Assembly (NCBI RefSeq): GCF_007341385.1
Contig: NZ_VJYD01000011.1
Coordinates: 119,865 to 183,864 of the forward strand
Source of the DNA: Flavobacterium daemonense
GTDB taxonomy: Bacteria; Bacteroidota; Bacteroidia; Flavobacteriales; Flavobacteriaceae
Direction: 5' to 3'
Length of the DNA stretch: 64,000 bases
Part shown: piece after piece, positions 26,846-36,589 of the stretch
Layout of the letters: each line of letters begins with the position of its first letter
Numbering within the stretch: position 1 is the first letter of the stretch
Program-made: the position numbers and the translations under genes
The notes under the pieces: model-generated
Database searches by the model: none
The model's input: only the letters and a program-made list of their open reading frames with translations
Told to the model about the DNA's origin: nothing

Positions 26846-27754
26846 ATGAAATCAGTTTTATTATTCGTTGCAATAGTGGCATTCTCTTTTAGCAATTATT
26901 CGCAAACACAGAAAGACAGTTTAAACAAAGCTGTTCGTGAACGATATAAAAATGTTTTACAATCAGAATCTGATAATCCATATTTTACGAGAGAGGAAAG
27001 TGATGCGGAATATCAAAACGAAAACAACACTTTTCAGACCTTAGCGCAACCAAGCGAAAATAGTGATTTAGCAAACTTCTTTAAAATATATCTTGAAAAG
27101 AAGCTTCTTAAAAAAATCGATTTCTCAGAAGTTAAATGGTCTTATTTGTATAAAGATATTTCGCGCAGCGAATACAATTATACTATCCGGCTGACTTTTG
27201 AAATAAGCAAAACAGGCAAAGCTTCAGGCTTTAGAATTTATACGGGAGACAAAGACTTAGACAGAAAAGTCATTGAGATTTTCAAGAAATATCCGCTAGA
27301 AAAACTGGCTCTTACAGAAGCTGACAAACATGGAAGAATAAGCGTTCAGCTGTTTGCGAAAGAAAATAAAAATACCGTAATAAAAGCTAGCAAATTTGCT
27401 GTTGTTGATGAGCTCCCAACTGTAAAAGATTGTGAAAATCTTCAAACCTACTGGCAAATAAACAACTGTCTTTACGAAAGATTATACGATCATATTTTGC
27501 GAAATATTTCTCTAAAAACAATCAACAAGCAAGAACTTCGCGGCGAGATTCTTTTTAGGACACGTTTCACAATTGATACAAAGGGAAAAATTGTTCACGT
27601 AAATTCAATAGCTCCAAACGATGCTATTAAAAACGAAATTGATCGCCTCATTGCATCATTTGATCAAGTTTTAACCCCTGGAACCAGAAATAATATACCT
27701 AAAAACACTTATTGCGACGCTTTCAAAACCTTGACAGTTGAAAATTTGAATTAA
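26846..27754 (+). CDS. Secreted protein with two TonB-C-like segments
   Basis: This 302-residue protein has a signal peptide (about 1-19, YSQTQ). Two segments look like the TonB C-terminal fold. One (about 110-180) has RLTFEISKTGKASGFRIYTG then DLDRKVIEIFKKYP. The other (about 225-290) has LFRTRFTIDTKGKIVHVNS then IKNEIDRLIASF. The classical TonB transmembrane anchor and proline-rich arm are missing, so it is unlikely to be a working energy transducer. It may be a periplasmic or envelope protein of unknown role. It shares no operon with the gene after it. Confidence 0.6.
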   Translation: MKSVLLFVAIVAFSFSNYSQTQKDSLNKAVRERYKNVLQSESDNPYFTREESDAEYQNENNTFQTLAQPSENSDLANFFKIYLEKKLLKKIDFSEVKWSYLYKDISRSEYNYTIRLTFEISKTGKASGFRIYTGDKDLDRKVIEIFKKYPLEKLALTEADKHGRISVQLFAKENKNTVIKASKFAVVDELPTVKDCENLQTYWQINNCLYERLYDHILRNISLKTINKQELRGEILFRTRFTIDTKGKIVHVNSIAPNDAIKNEIDRLIASFDQVLTPGTRNNIPKNTYCDAFKTLTVENLN

Positions 27755-28138
27755 AAGAAGTAATTTTAAAGAACAGCAATTTTAGTTTTCAGTTGTCTCC
27801 TTTTTTAAAGTTAATGTATTTTTAATTATCTGGTAATGAACTAAAAAGCAAAAATCCCTTATTTTACAATACCGGATTTAGATTATAAAGCCTCCTTTTT
27901 GTAACAATTCTAATAAAAAGTGTTAATTTAGCATCCGCTCTTTTTTAAAATTTAAAGAAAAATGCTTCAGTTAGGCCAATTGTTTAATTGAAACTGATTG
28001 CCCTAGCCCTGATGGGAGCGGCATCCTTTTGTGGTGGGGTTCACCACAAAAGATATAGCGGACAGCAGGAATCAGCTCCTTCTTCTAACTATAAAAAATG
28101 ACAGCTTTAAATAAAAATAATAAATTAAAATACCTAAA
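27755..28138. other. Intergenic region holding a structured RNA
   Basis: 384 bp without a gene. Apart from the structured RNA at 27990-28080, the sequence is AT-rich and shows no open frame, repeat or clear promoter box. Confidence 0.5.
27990..28080 (+). ncRNA. Flavo-1-like structured RNA, copy A
   Basis: The core reads CCCTAGCCCTGATGGGAGCG, then an 11-bp hairpin CTTTTGTGGTG/CACCACAAAAG with a GGGTT loop, then a GCGGACAGCAGG segment. An outer helix CTGATT/AATCAG closes it (27994-27999 with 28070-28075). A diverged copy is on the minus strand at 34730-34812. The two hairpin stems differ in sequence but stay paired, direct evidence of a conserved RNA fold. From memory this family is Flavo-1, of unknown function. 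The strand is chosen to match the conserved core. Confidence 0.65.
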
Positions 28139-28867
28139 ATGAGATTAGAAGATTTTGATAATGATGAAGATAAAGTAATCCAAGATAGTTTAAAACAAAA
28201 AACTTGGAATGAAATAAGAACAAATGACAGCTGGGCGATTTTTAAAATCATGTCGGAGTTTGTGAATGGTTATGAAAGTATGGGACGTATTGGTCCTTGC
28301 GTTTCGATTTTTGGATCGGCGAGAACAAAACCAGATGATAAATACTACCAATTGGCAGAAAAAATTGCTTTTAAAATCAGTAAAGCTGGTTATGGCGTGA
28401 TTACGGGCGGTGGCCCAGGAATTATGGAAGCTGGTAATAAAGGCGCACATTTAGGTGGCGGAACTTCGGTTGGTTTAAACATCGAACTTCCTTTTGAACA
28501 GCATTTTAATCCTTATATCGACCATGATAAAAACTTGAATTTCGATTATTTCTTTGTAAGAAAAGTTATGTTCGTTAAATATTCGCAAGGTTTTGTGGTT
28601 ATGCCGGGCGGTTTTGGAACTTTGGACGAAATGTTTGAAGCAATAACATTGATTCAGACTAAGAAAATTGGAAAATTCCCAATTATTTTAGTTGGAGTTG
28701 AATTCTGGTCAGGATTAATTGAATGGGTTAAAACGGTTTTGGTTGAAAAAATGCACACTGTAAGTCCTGAAGATTTAAACTTATTTAAAATCGTTGACAC
28801 TGAAGATGAAGTAGTTGATGTTCTAGATAAATTCTATAAGAAATACGATTTGAGTCCGAATTTCTAA
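28139..28867 (+). CDS. LOG family (TIGR00730) Rossmann-fold protein
   Basis: This 242-residue protein has the LOG motifs GGGPGIMEAGNKGA (about 82-95) and PGGFGTLDEMFE (about 161-172). These form the nucleotide-binding and catalytic site of cytokinin riboside 5'-monophosphate phosphoribohydrolases, which hydrolyse AMP-type nucleotides to the base and ribose 5-phosphate. In bacteria most members probably act on AMP or related nucleotides, not on plant hormones. An N-terminal helical extension (about 1-55) is longer than in the shortest family members. The stop codon merges into an A15 run. Confidence 0.9.
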   Translation: MRLEDFDNDEDKVIQDSLKQKTWNEIRTNDSWAIFKIMSEFVNGYESMGRIGPCVSIFGSARTKPDDKYYQLAEKIAFKISKAGYGVITGGGPGIMEAGNKGAHLGGGTSVGLNIELPFEQHFNPYIDHDKNLNFDYFFVRKVMFVKYSQGFVVMPGGFGTLDEMFEAITLIQTKKIGKFPIILVGVEFWSGLIEWVKTVLVEKMHTVSPEDLNLFKIVDTEDEVVDVLDKFYKKYDLSPNF

Positions 28868-28881
28868 AAAAAAAAAAAAAT

Positions 28882-28963
28882 CACCATATAAGTTATATAA
28901 GTTCATAGCAGTATTGGCTTTATATCTGTAAAATTAAATGTACTTATATTGCTTATATGGTTT
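28882..28963. repeat. ATATAAG-word inverted repeat
   Basis: The left arm has CCATATAAG then TATATAAGT; the right arm is its reverse complement in the same order, ending CTTATATGG. It lies just after the LOG gene and before its terminator. A single arm with the same words is seen at 40417-40440. Confidence 0.7.
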
Positions 28964-28970
28964 AAATGTT

Positions 28971-28998
28971 AAAGCTGTTTTTATAACAGCTTTTTTTA
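28971..28998 (+). terminator. Terminator after LOG gene
   Basis: The stem AAAGCTGTT/AACAGCTTT is followed by a T run. Confidence 0.8.
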
Positions 28999-29072
28999 TG
29001 CTATTTTTACATAAAACCGAAACATTTTTATGCTCGTATCTAAAGGTATATCAGTAATTTTTAAGCCAATTT

Positions 29073-31904
29073 TTGAAATCACTTTTTAAAATTATTATCC
29101 TTCTTGTTGTTTTATTAAGTTCGATAAAACAATATGCACAACATCAATCTAAGATGGAAGTGGCGGTAAATCTTGACTTAAAAACACTCAACATCAGACA
29201 GGATATTACGTTTTACAATACGTCAAATGATTCGTTGATTTCGATTGTTTTGAATGATTGGAACAATGCTTTTTCGGATAAAAACACTCCTTTGGCAAGG
29301 CGTTTTTCGGATGAATTTTACAGAGGTTTTCATGTTGCAAAGCCCGAAGAAAGAGGGAATACAACAATTTTAAGTTTGACCGATTCTGATAATATGGCAT
29401 TGGAATGGGAAAGAACCGAGAAAAACCCAGATTTTGTTGTTGTAAAATTAAATAGAAAGTTGCGTCCGGGCGAAAAAATAGATCTGCATCTTACTTATAT
29501 CGCTAAAATTCCGAGTGCAAAATTTACCCATTATGGTTTTGATCAAAATGGCGGCATGAATTTGAAAAACTGGTTTTTGAGTCCCGCGCGTTTTGAAAAT
29601 CATCGTTTTGTAAAAAACAATAATTTCAATCTTGATGATATTGCAAACGCCGTGGTTGATTATCAGCTTGAAATCAAACTTCCTACAAATTATGCTATTA
29701 ATACCGATTTGAATTCGGTTTCGAAAGACATTTCAAACTCCGCCTACACTTCTTACGTTTTTTCTGGAAATGAAAGAACTGATTTTAGTTTGATTATTGA
29801 AAAACAAAACAGCTTCAGGAGTTACACAAATGGTTATCTAGAAGTTCTCTCCGATTTAAAGATAAAAAAACTCAATGAAATTCAACGAGCGATTGTCATT
29901 AACCGAGTTGCTTCTTTTGCAAATGAATTTATTGGGAAATATCCGCATGAGAAAATCATTGTTTCTCAGGCTGATTATGATCGAAATCCTTTTTACGGAC
30001 TCAATCAATTGCCGTCATTTATTAGTCCGTTTTCAGATGAATTTATATTCGAAATTACGTTTTTGAAAACCTATCTGAACAATTATCTAAAAAACAGCCT
30101 CCGCTTAAATCCAAGAAAAGACAATTGGGTTTATGACGGCATTCAGATTTATGCTATGATGAAATACATGGAGGAAAATCATTTAGATCAAAAAATGCTT
30201 GGTAGGCTTTCGGACATGAAACTTTTTAAAAGCTACAACATCACCAACCTGACTTTTAACGAGCAATACAGCTATTATTATATGCTGATGGCGCGAAAAA
30301 ATCTAGATCAGCCACTTGGCGATCCAAAAAATACGCTGATAAAATTCAACGAACAAATTGCCAGCAAATACCGCGCGGGTTTAAGTTTGAGTTATTTAGA
30401 TGATTATTTGGATCATAATATTGTACCCGAAAGTGTTCAGGAATTTTATGCTTTGAATAAAACAGAGCAAACAAATCGATACGATTTTGAAAAAATACTG
30501 ACCAAAAACAGCACAAAAAATATAGACTGGTTTTTTAGAACTATTATCGAATCGCGAGATATTATCGATTATAAATTTAGTGATGTTTCAAGAACTAAAG
30601 ACAGCGTTCAGTTTTCGATTAAAAACATTACGGGAGTTTATGCGCCAATTCCGGTTTATGGAATGAAAAAAAATGAAGTTGTTTTTAAAGAATGGATTGA
30701 ACCAAAAACAAACGATTCGGTTTATGAATTTAGCAGAAAAAATGCGGATAAATTAGTATTGAATTATGATAATGAAGTTCCAGAATACAATCAGCGCAAC
30801 AATTGGAAATCCTTAAAAAGTATTGCGATTACCAATCGTCCTATCAAATTTAATTTTGCCAAAGATCTCGAAGATCCTTATTACAACCAGATTTTGTACA
30901 TTCCAACTTTAACGTATAACTATTATGATGGTTTTACGCCGGGAATTCGTTTTCACAACAAAACGATATTAGACAAACCGTTTACATTTGATGTTAATCC
31001 GGCTTATTCGATCAAGGCACAGACGATTTCTGGGTCTTCGGCGTTTTCTTGGAACCAGTATTACCGTCATAGCACTTTGTATAATGTTCGATATTCAATC
31101 AGCCAAAATTATTTTCACTACGCGCCAGATGCCGCTTATTTGAGGTTAAATCCGATGGTGCAGCTTCGTATTCGTGAAGAAAATTTTAGAGACAATAGAA
31201 AACAGCTAATCATGTTTCGACAAGTTATCGTAAATCGTGAAGCAAGTACTTACATTACAGATAACTCAAAACCAAACTATTCGATTTTCAATGCGCGTTA
31301 TTCGAACACAAAAACCGAGTTGATCAATCATTTTAGTTATATGAATGATATCCAGTTTTCGGGAGACTTTGGAAAACTTTCGGGAGAAGTTGAATACCGA
31401 CGTTTATTTGAAAACAATCACAAATTAAATTTACGATTATACGCCGGAACTTTCCTTTACAACACAACAAATTCAGATTATTTCAGTTTTGGTTTAGACC
31501 GACCAACGGATTATTTATTTGATTACAATCTTTTTGGAAGATCAGAATCCACTGGATTTTTCAGTCAACAATACGTAATTGCCGAAGGAGGTTTTAAATC
31601 ACAATTAGAACCTTCGTACGCAAATCAATGGATGACAACTTTGAATGCAAGTTATGCTGTCTGGAATTGGGTTGAAGTTTATGGTGATATTGGATTTTTG
31701 AAAAACAAGCATCAATCAGAATTCTTTGCTTATGATAGCGGTATTCGGTTAAATTTGGTTCCAGATTATTTTGAGCTCTATTTTCCAGTCTATTCAAATA
31801 ATGGATGGGAAATTACGCAAAGCAAATACAATGAAAAAATACGATTTGTTATCACATTTTCGCCAAAAACATTAGTCAATCTTTTTACTCGAAAATGGTT
31901 CTAA
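29073..31904 (+). CDS. M1 peptidase-like protein lacking HEXXH, fused to a beta-barrel
   Basis: This 943-residue protein starts at TTG; this start keeps a clean signal peptide (about 1-22, YAQ) that the next ATG would remove. Residues 25-600 follow the M1 aminopeptidase plan: an N-terminal beta-sandwich and then a helical region. Where HEXXH should be, the sequence reads EITFLKTYLNNY, and the usual NEG motif is WVYDG. Zinc binding and peptidase activity are therefore doubtful. Residues about 630-943 are rich in amphipathic beta-strands ending in an aromatic residue (KWF), suggesting an outer-membrane barrel. The function is unknown; a surface peptide-binding or scaffold role is possible. Confidence 0.75.
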   Translation: MKSLFKIIILLVVLLSSIKQYAQHQSKMEVAVNLDLKTLNIRQDITFYNTSNDSLISIVLNDWNNAFSDKNTPLARRFSDEFYRGFHVAKPEERGNTTILSLTDSDNMALEWERTEKNPDFVVVKLNRKLRPGEKIDLHLTYIAKIPSAKFTHYGFDQNGGMNLKNWFLSPARFENHRFVKNNNFNLDDIANAVVDYQLEIKLPTNYAINTDLNSVSKDISNSAYTSYVFSGNERTDFSLIIEKQNSFRSYTNGYLEVLSDLKIKKLNEIQRAIVINRVASFANEFIGKYPHEKIIVSQADYDRNPFYGLNQLPSFISPFSDEFIFEITFLKTYLNNYLKNSLRLNPRKDNWVYDGIQIYAMMKYMEENHLDQKMLGRLSDMKLFKSYNITNLTFNEQYSYYYMLMARKNLDQPLGDPKNTLIKFNEQIASKYRAGLSLSYLDDYLDHNIVPESVQEFYALNKTEQTNRYDFEKILTKNSTKNIDWFFRTIIESRDIIDYKFSDVSRTKDSVQFSIKNITGVYAPIPVYGMKKNEVVFKEWIEPKTNDSVYEFSRKNADKLVLNYDNEVPEYNQRNNWKSLKSIAITNRPIKFNFAKDLEDPYYNQILYIPTLTYNYYDGFTPGIRFHNKTILDKPFTFDVNPAYSIKAQTISGSSAFSWNQYYRHSTLYNVRYSISQNYFHYAPDAAYLRLNPMVQLRIREENFRDNRKQLIMFRQVIVNREASTYITDNSKPNYSIFNARYSNTKTELINHFSYMNDIQFSGDFGKLSGEVEYRRLFENNHKLNLRLYAGTFLYNTTNSDYFSFGLDRPTDYLFDYNLFGRSESTGFFSQQYVIAEGGFKSQLEPSYANQWMTTLNASYAVWNWVEVYGDIGFLKNKHQSEFFAYDSGIRLNLVPDYFELYFPVYSNNGWEITQSKYNEKIRFVITFSPKTLVNLFTRKWF

Positions 31905-32092
31905 TCAAATAAATTTTAAACAAAAAGTTATATTATTATCACATAAATTCATTTTTTACTGAAAATTACATAAATAAAATACGTAGTTTGTTGATTTTAA
32001 ATACAAATAATTAAATTATATTTATTTTAAAGAATTATGATTATTGATTGTTTTTAAGTAATTTCGCAGTCTAAACATGACCACTAAAGATT

Positions 32093-34504
32093 ATGATAAA
32101 AGAAAAAAACAATACTACTTTGACATTTGAAGATTTCAAAACTGAGGTATTGAACGACTACAAAATTGCAGTAACTAGCCGTGAATGTAGTCTTTTAGGT
32201 CGTAAAGAAGTATTAACAGGAAAGGCCAAATTTGGAATATTTGGAGACGGAAAAGAAGTACCGCAGCTTGCCATGGCAAAAGCGTTTAAAAACGGTGATT
32301 TTCGTTCTGGCTACTACCGCGATCAAACTTTTATGATGGCAATTGGCGAGCTGACTCCAAAACAATTTTTCGCTGGTTTATACGGTCACACCGATTTGGA
32401 TTTTGATCCAATGTCTGCCGGAAGACAAATGGGCGGGCACTTTGTAACGCACAGTTTAAACGAAGACGGTTCGTGGAAAGACTTAACAAAACAAAAAAAT
32501 TCAAGTTCAGACATATCGCCTACAGCCGGACAAATGCCAAGATTATTGGGATTAGCGCAGGCATCAAAAATTTATAGAAATGTTGACGGAATTACCATCA
32601 AAGATAAATTTACTGTAAACGGAAATGAAGTTGCGTGGGGAACGATAGGAAACGCAAGTACATCTGAAGGCTTGTTTTTTGAAACTATAAATGCCGCTGG
32701 AGTTTTACAAGTTCCAATGGTAATGAGCGTTTGGGATGATGAATACGGAATTTCGGTTCACGCCAAACATCAAACTACAAAAGAAAATATTTCTGAAATC
32801 CTAAAAGGATATCAGCGCGATGAAGATTCTAAAGGTTATGATATTTTTAGAGTGAAAGGCTGGGATTATGCTGAACTGGTTTCAACTTATGAAAGAGCTG
32901 GACAAATCGCACGCGAAGAACATATTCCGGTTTTAATTCACGTAAATGAATTGACACAACCTCAAGGACATTCTACTTCTGGTTCACACGAACGTTATAA
33001 AAATGCAGAAAGACTGGCTTGGGAAAGAGATTTTGACTGTATTCGCCAAATGCGTTTATGGATGATTGCCATCAATATCGCATCGCCGGAAGAACTTGCA
33101 GAAATTGATTTTCAATTGAAAAAAGAAGTTCTTGAAGCTAAAAAAGATGCTTGGAATTCGTTCATCAATCCAATTATTGACGAACAAAAAAATCTTTTGG
33201 CTTTGTTGGAACAAATTGCAGAAGCAAGCATTAACCACAAAGACAGAATTAAAAAATTAATTTCGGAATTAAGTGCAATTAAAGCGCCACTTAAAAAAGA
33301 ATTGCTGGTTTATGCTAGAAAGATTCTTCGTTTTATTGAAGTTCCAAACAGCAAAGTGATTTTAAGAGCTTGGATTACTAGATTTTTGAACGAAACTCAG
33401 GAAAAATTCAGCAGTAATTTATATTCTGATTCCGATAAAAATGTTTTCTCTGTTCAAAAAGTGCTTCCTGAATATGGCGAAAATGCTAAAGCTGACATTG
33501 ACGGAAGAATGCTTTTGCGTGACAACTTCGATGCTTTATTTGCAAAATATCCAGAAACTTTAATTTTTGGTGAAGATGTTGGAAACATTGGCGACGTAAA
33601 CCAAGGTTTAGAAGGCATGCAGGAAAAATATGGCGAACTTCGTGTTGCCGATGTTGGAATTCGTGAAGCTACAATTATCGGACAAGGAATTGGAATGGCT
33701 TTGAGAGGTCTGCGTCCAATTGCTGAGATTCAGTATTTAGATTATTTATTATACGCCATCCAGATCATGAGTGATGATTTGGCTACTTTGCAATATAGAA
33801 CTGTAGGAAAACAAAAAGCGCCATTAATCATCAGAACGCGTGGACACCGTTTAGAAGGCATTTGGCACTCTGGTTCTCCAATGGGAATGATTATCAATGC
33901 GATTCGCGGTATTCATGTTTTGGTTCCGAGAAATATGACGCAAGCAGCAGGATTCTATAACACGCTTTTAGAGTGCGACGAACCAGCTTTAGTAATCGAA
34001 TGTCTGAATGGTTACCGCTTGAAAGAAAAAGCGCCTTTGAATTTTGGTGAATTCAAAACGCCAATTGGTGTGGTTGAAACCATGAAAGAAGGTTCAGATA
34101 TTACTTTAGTTTCTTACGGGTCAACTTTAAGACTAGTTCAACAAGCTGCAACTGAATTACTAGATTTAGGAATTGATTGTGAAGTTATTGATATTCAATC
34201 GTTGCTTCCGTTTGACGTTAATAAAGATATTGTAAAAAGTATCGCAAAAACGAATCGTCTTTTAGTAATCGACGAGGATGTTCCTGGCGGTGCTTCGGCT
34301 TACATTCTACAACAGATTTTAGAAGAACAAGACGCTTACAAATATCTTGACAGCAAACCACAAACGCTTGCTGCAAAAGCCCACAGACCAGCGTATGGAA
34401 CTGATGGTGATTATTTCTCAAAACCTTCTGCCGAAGATATTTTCGAGAAAGTATATAGCATGATGAATGAAGTTAATCCTTCTAAATTTCCTAGTTTGTA
34501 CTAA
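32093..34504 (+). CDS. 2-oxoacid dehydrogenase E1, alpha and beta fused
   Basis: This 803-residue fusion has an E1-alpha-like half (about 1-400) and an E1-beta-like half (about 460-803), linked by a helical segment. The beta half has GEDVGNIGDVNQGLEG, IRTRGHR and the conserved VIDEDVPGG. In the alpha half the thiamine diphosphate motif reads GNASTSEG...WDDEYGIS in place of GDG...NN. I recall this variant from Bacteroidota fusions, so it is not itself evidence of inactivity. It should decarboxylate a branched-chain or similar 2-oxoacid and pass the acyl group to an E2, which is not in this window. A strong terminator follows. Confidence 0.9.
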   Translation: MIKEKNNTTLTFEDFKTEVLNDYKIAVTSRECSLLGRKEVLTGKAKFGIFGDGKEVPQLAMAKAFKNGDFRSGYYRDQTFMMAIGELTPKQFFAGLYGHTDLDFDPMSAGRQMGGHFVTHSLNEDGSWKDLTKQKNSSSDISPTAGQMPRLLGLAQASKIYRNVDGITIKDKFTVNGNEVAWGTIGNASTSEGLFFETINAAGVLQVPMVMSVWDDEYGISVHAKHQTTKENISEILKGYQRDEDSKGYDIFRVKGWDYAELVSTYERAGQIAREEHIPVLIHVNELTQPQGHSTSGSHERYKNAERLAWERDFDCIRQMRLWMIAINIASPEELAEIDFQLKKEVLEAKKDAWNSFINPIIDEQKNLLALLEQIAEASINHKDRIKKLISELSAIKAPLKKELLVYARKILRFIEVPNSKVILRAWITRFLNETQEKFSSNLYSDSDKNVFSVQKVLPEYGENAKADIDGRMLLRDNFDALFAKYPETLIFGEDVGNIGDVNQGLEGMQEKYGELRVADVGIREATIIGQGIGMALRGLRPIAEIQYLDYLLYAIQIMSDDLATLQYRTVGKQKAPLIIRTRGHRLEGIWHSGSPMGMIINAIRGIHVLVPRNMTQAAGFYNTLLECDEPALVIECLNGYRLKEKAPLNFGEFKTPIGVVETMKEGSDITLVSYGSTLRLVQQAATELLDLGIDCEVIDIQSLLPFDVNKDIVKSIAKTNRLLVIDEDVPGGASAYILQQILEEQDAYKYLDSKPQTLAAKAHRPAYGTDGDYFSKPSAEDIFEKVYSMMNEVNPSKFPSLY

Positions 34505-34524
34505 GGATTTAGAATGTTTTAGAT

Positions 34525-34561
34525 AAAAAAAAAGCTCCAAAAAATTTTGGAGCTTTTTTTT
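34525..34561 (+). terminator. Terminator after E1 fusion gene
   Basis: The stem AAAGCTCCAAAA/TTTTGGAGCTTT is followed by a long T run. Confidence 0.85.
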
Positions 34562-34583
34562 ATAGACCACACGACCATACAGT

Positions 34584-34687
34584 TTGTCATTTCGACGAAG
34601 GAGAAATCTTCGCAAGAAACTCTGCAAAGTAAATTTCCAATCTTTGTCGAGCTACTTGCGAAGATTTCTCCTTCGTCGAAATGACAA
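34584..34687. repeat. Perfect 33-bp inverted repeat, TGTCATTTCGAC family
   Basis: The arms at 34584-34616 and 34655-34687 are exact reverse complements beginning TTGTCATTTCGACGAAGGAG. The 38-nt spacer itself pairs in part (GCAAAG with CTTTGTC). It lies between converging genes. Related copies are at 42233-42352 and, collapsed, at 49941-49970. No transposase is present, so this is a REP-like or terminator-like element. Confidence 0.85.
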
Positions 34688-34729
34688 GATTGTGTTGATT
34701 TTAAAATTATAAGCAACATTTTTAAGAGC

Positions 34730-34812
34730 TATTTCCCGCTATCCGTTACAATCTTTTCTGCCGAACCCCGGCACAAAAGGATTTTCACTTCTATCGGGGC
34801 TAGTGCACTCAT
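34730..34812 (-). ncRNA. Flavo-1-like structured RNA, copy B
   Basis: Read on the minus strand it has CTAGCCCCGATAGAAGTG, then a hairpin CTTTTgTGCCG/CGGCAgAAAAG with the same GGGTT loop as copy A, then AACGGATAGCGGGA. The order and core words match copy A at 27990 while the stem bases differ and remain paired. It lies just downstream of a small minus-strand gene (34837-35214), so it may be in that gene's 3' untranslated region. Confidence 0.65.
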
Positions 34813-34836
34813 TTTCAAATGAAACTAAAAAGATAA

Positions 34837-35214
34837 TTAGTTCTTTATTTTTGTCATTTGTAAGTCCCTTTTAACACCAAAACCCTCAGACCTACAAAGA
34901 ATAACATTACCAAAAACATTTATTATCTCAACATTAATTTTTTGTCCCAGCAGTTTTTTGAGTGCCATATTACTAACTTTAGTATATGTAAGGACATAAT
35001 TGCAGTCCGATTTCCACTTTATCGATCCTTCTAATACTAATCCTGTTATAGTATCCGTTTCAATCTGGACTGTCTTTTTCCTAACCACTTTATATCTTTT
35101 CAAAGCTAGATTATTATATGAAAAAGTTCCAACTTTAAAATCAGAGCATTTTTTTTCTTGCGAAAACACGGCAGAAGTTAAAATACATAATAAAAAAATA
35201 AATATTATCTTCAT
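34837..35214 (-). CDS. Small secreted protein of unknown function
   Basis: This 125-residue protein has a signal peptide (about 1-18, VFSQ). The mature part has three cysteines (in KKCSDF, SDCNY and ILCRSEG) and mixed beta-strand propensity with many lysines. I do not recognise a family. It begins 9 bp downstream of kdsB on the same strand, so it may be co-transcribed, though kdsB is housekeeping. A structured RNA follows its 3' end. Confidence 0.7.
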   Translation of the reverse strand: MKIIFIFLLCILTSAVFSQEKKCSDFKVGTFSYNNLALKRYKVVRKKTVQIETDTITGLVLEGSIKWKSDCNYVLTYTKVSNMALKKLLGQKINVEIINVFGNVILCRSEGFGVKRDLQMTKIKN

Positions 35215-35223
35215 GTTTTTAAT

Positions 35224-35958
35224 TTATCTACTACCCAAAATAGCCCTCGCCTTCTCTAAATCCTCAGCCGTATCAATTCCAATTCCTACATGCGTCGTCT
35301 CAACCATTTTAATACGTTTTCCGAATTCTAAATAACGTAATTGCTCTAACTTCTCAGAAGCTTCCAAAGATTTCATTGGAAGGCTGTAAAAGTCTAATAA
35401 AGCCTGTTTTCTAAAAGCATAAATCCCGATGTGCTGAAAATATCTCACCCCAACATTTTTCTCTCTTGGATACGGAATTACAGATCTCGAAAAATACAAT
35501 GCAAATTGTGATTGATCAACCACAACTTTTACATTATTTGGGTTATTTATTTCGTCTTCATTTGTGATTTCACGCATTAACGAAGCAAGATCAACTTTTT
35601 TGTCAGGATCATTTTTAAAAACAGATATAACCTGCTCAAGAGGTCCGGCTTCTGTAAAAGGTTCATCGCCTTGTACATTTACCACAATATCAACATCAAG
35701 ATTAGCGACTGCTTCTGCAATTCTATCGCTTCCAGATTCGTGTTCTTTGATACTCATAATTGCTTTTCCACCGTTGGAAACAATTTCATCAAAAATCAAA
35801 TCAGAATCGGTTACTACAAAAACATCATCAAATAATTTTGTTGAAACTGCCGCTTCATACGTTCTTAAAATTACTGTTTTGCCCCCCAGATCCTGCATTA
35901 GTTTTGCAGGAAATCGTGTTGAAGCATATCGTGCCGGAATTACCGCTATTATTTTCAT
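35224..35958 (-). CDS. kdsB: 3-deoxy-manno-octulosonate cytidylyltransferase
   Basis: This 244-residue enzyme activates Kdo as CMP-Kdo for the inner core of lipopolysaccharide. The N-terminal nucleotide-binding segment is [15 protein letters not shown] (about 7-21), the metal-binding block is NVQGDEPF (about 95-102), and [13 protein letters not shown] is the sugar-binding region. Length and motif order are normal. It sits 10 bp downstream of a membrane protein gene on the same strand. Confidence 0.95.
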   Translation of the reverse strand: MKIIAVIPARYASTRFPAKLMQDLGGKTVILRTYEAAVSTKLFDDVFVVTDSDLIFDEIVSNGGKAIMSIKEHESGSDRIAEAVANLDVDIVVNVQGDEPFTEAGPLEQVISVFKNDPDKKVDLASLMREITNEDEINNPNNVKVVVDQSQFALYFSRSVIPYPREKNVGVRYFQHIGIYAFRKQALLDFYSLPMKSLEASEKLEQLRYLEFGKRIKMVETTHVGIGIDTAEDLEKARAILGSR

Positions 35959-35968
35959 TTTTAATTGT

Positions 35969-36487
35969 TTATCGTTTAAATTCAGCCGTTACAACTAAAC
36001 CTTTTTTATCTTGTATTTTTAAAATTTCGTTTTCTATCAATTGTCTCGTTTTTTTAGGAAATCCTTCAGCAATATAATCGTCTGTATAAAACTCTTTATT
36101 ATAATACAGTTCACCCCCCTCGTAACTCATGTCTCTAAATGAAAAACAATCCCTCTTTCGATTTCTCCTAAATATATCCATTGATCTTCTTTCAAAATAA
36201 TAGCGATTCAACGGATATTCCTTTATCCCTACGATATTTCCACGAAAGTTTGTTTTTTCAATCGTAACTAGTTCCTTCTCTGCATTAACAGTAATTTTCA
36301 AATTTGACGAAGCTAAAAATCCTAAACCTCCACAAAGCAAAAAAAATACAGACCAAAAAACAAATCCAATTATGGATTGTGTCATTACTAAATAAGAAGT
36401 TATAACTACCCCAACAACTATTAAAATTAAAAATTGATCTTTTCTAGATGATTGATAAACTTTGATGTTCTCGCTTCCTTTTTCCAT
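35969..36487 (-). CDS. Two-helix membrane protein of unknown function
   Basis: This 172-residue protein has two adjacent hydrophobic helices (about 18-36 and 38-58) joined by a short turn, followed by a cytoplasmic-looking beta-rich domain. The sequence [19 protein letters not shown] in that domain suggests a PH-like or bPH2-type fold, but I cannot confirm this. It lies 10 bp upstream of kdsB in the same direction. No enzymatic motif is seen. Confidence 0.7.
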   Translation of the reverse strand: MEKGSENIKVYQSSRKDQFLILIVVGVVITSYLVMTQSIIGFVFWSVFFLLCGGLGFLASSNLKITVNAEKELVTIEKTNFRGNIVGIKEYPLNRYYFERRSMDIFRRNRKRDCFSFRDMSYEGGELYYNKEFYTDDYIAEGFPKKTRQLIENEILKIQDKKGLVVTAEFKR

Positions 36488-36589
36488 ATAAAAACAAATA
36501 TACTATTCGCAGATAGCTTTCTGAAATATATTTATAACATTTTTATTAAAGCATTGCATTTTAATCTGTTATAATCTTTTTATTTTTAT

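Noticed and set aside
32642..32755. E1 fusion enzyme being inactive because GDG is GNA
   Set aside because: I recall the same variant in related Bacteroidota fusions, so it is not evidence of decay.
34584..34687. Insertion sequence ends
   Set aside because: Only 38 bp lie between the perfect arms, so no transposase can be encoded and no target duplication is seen.
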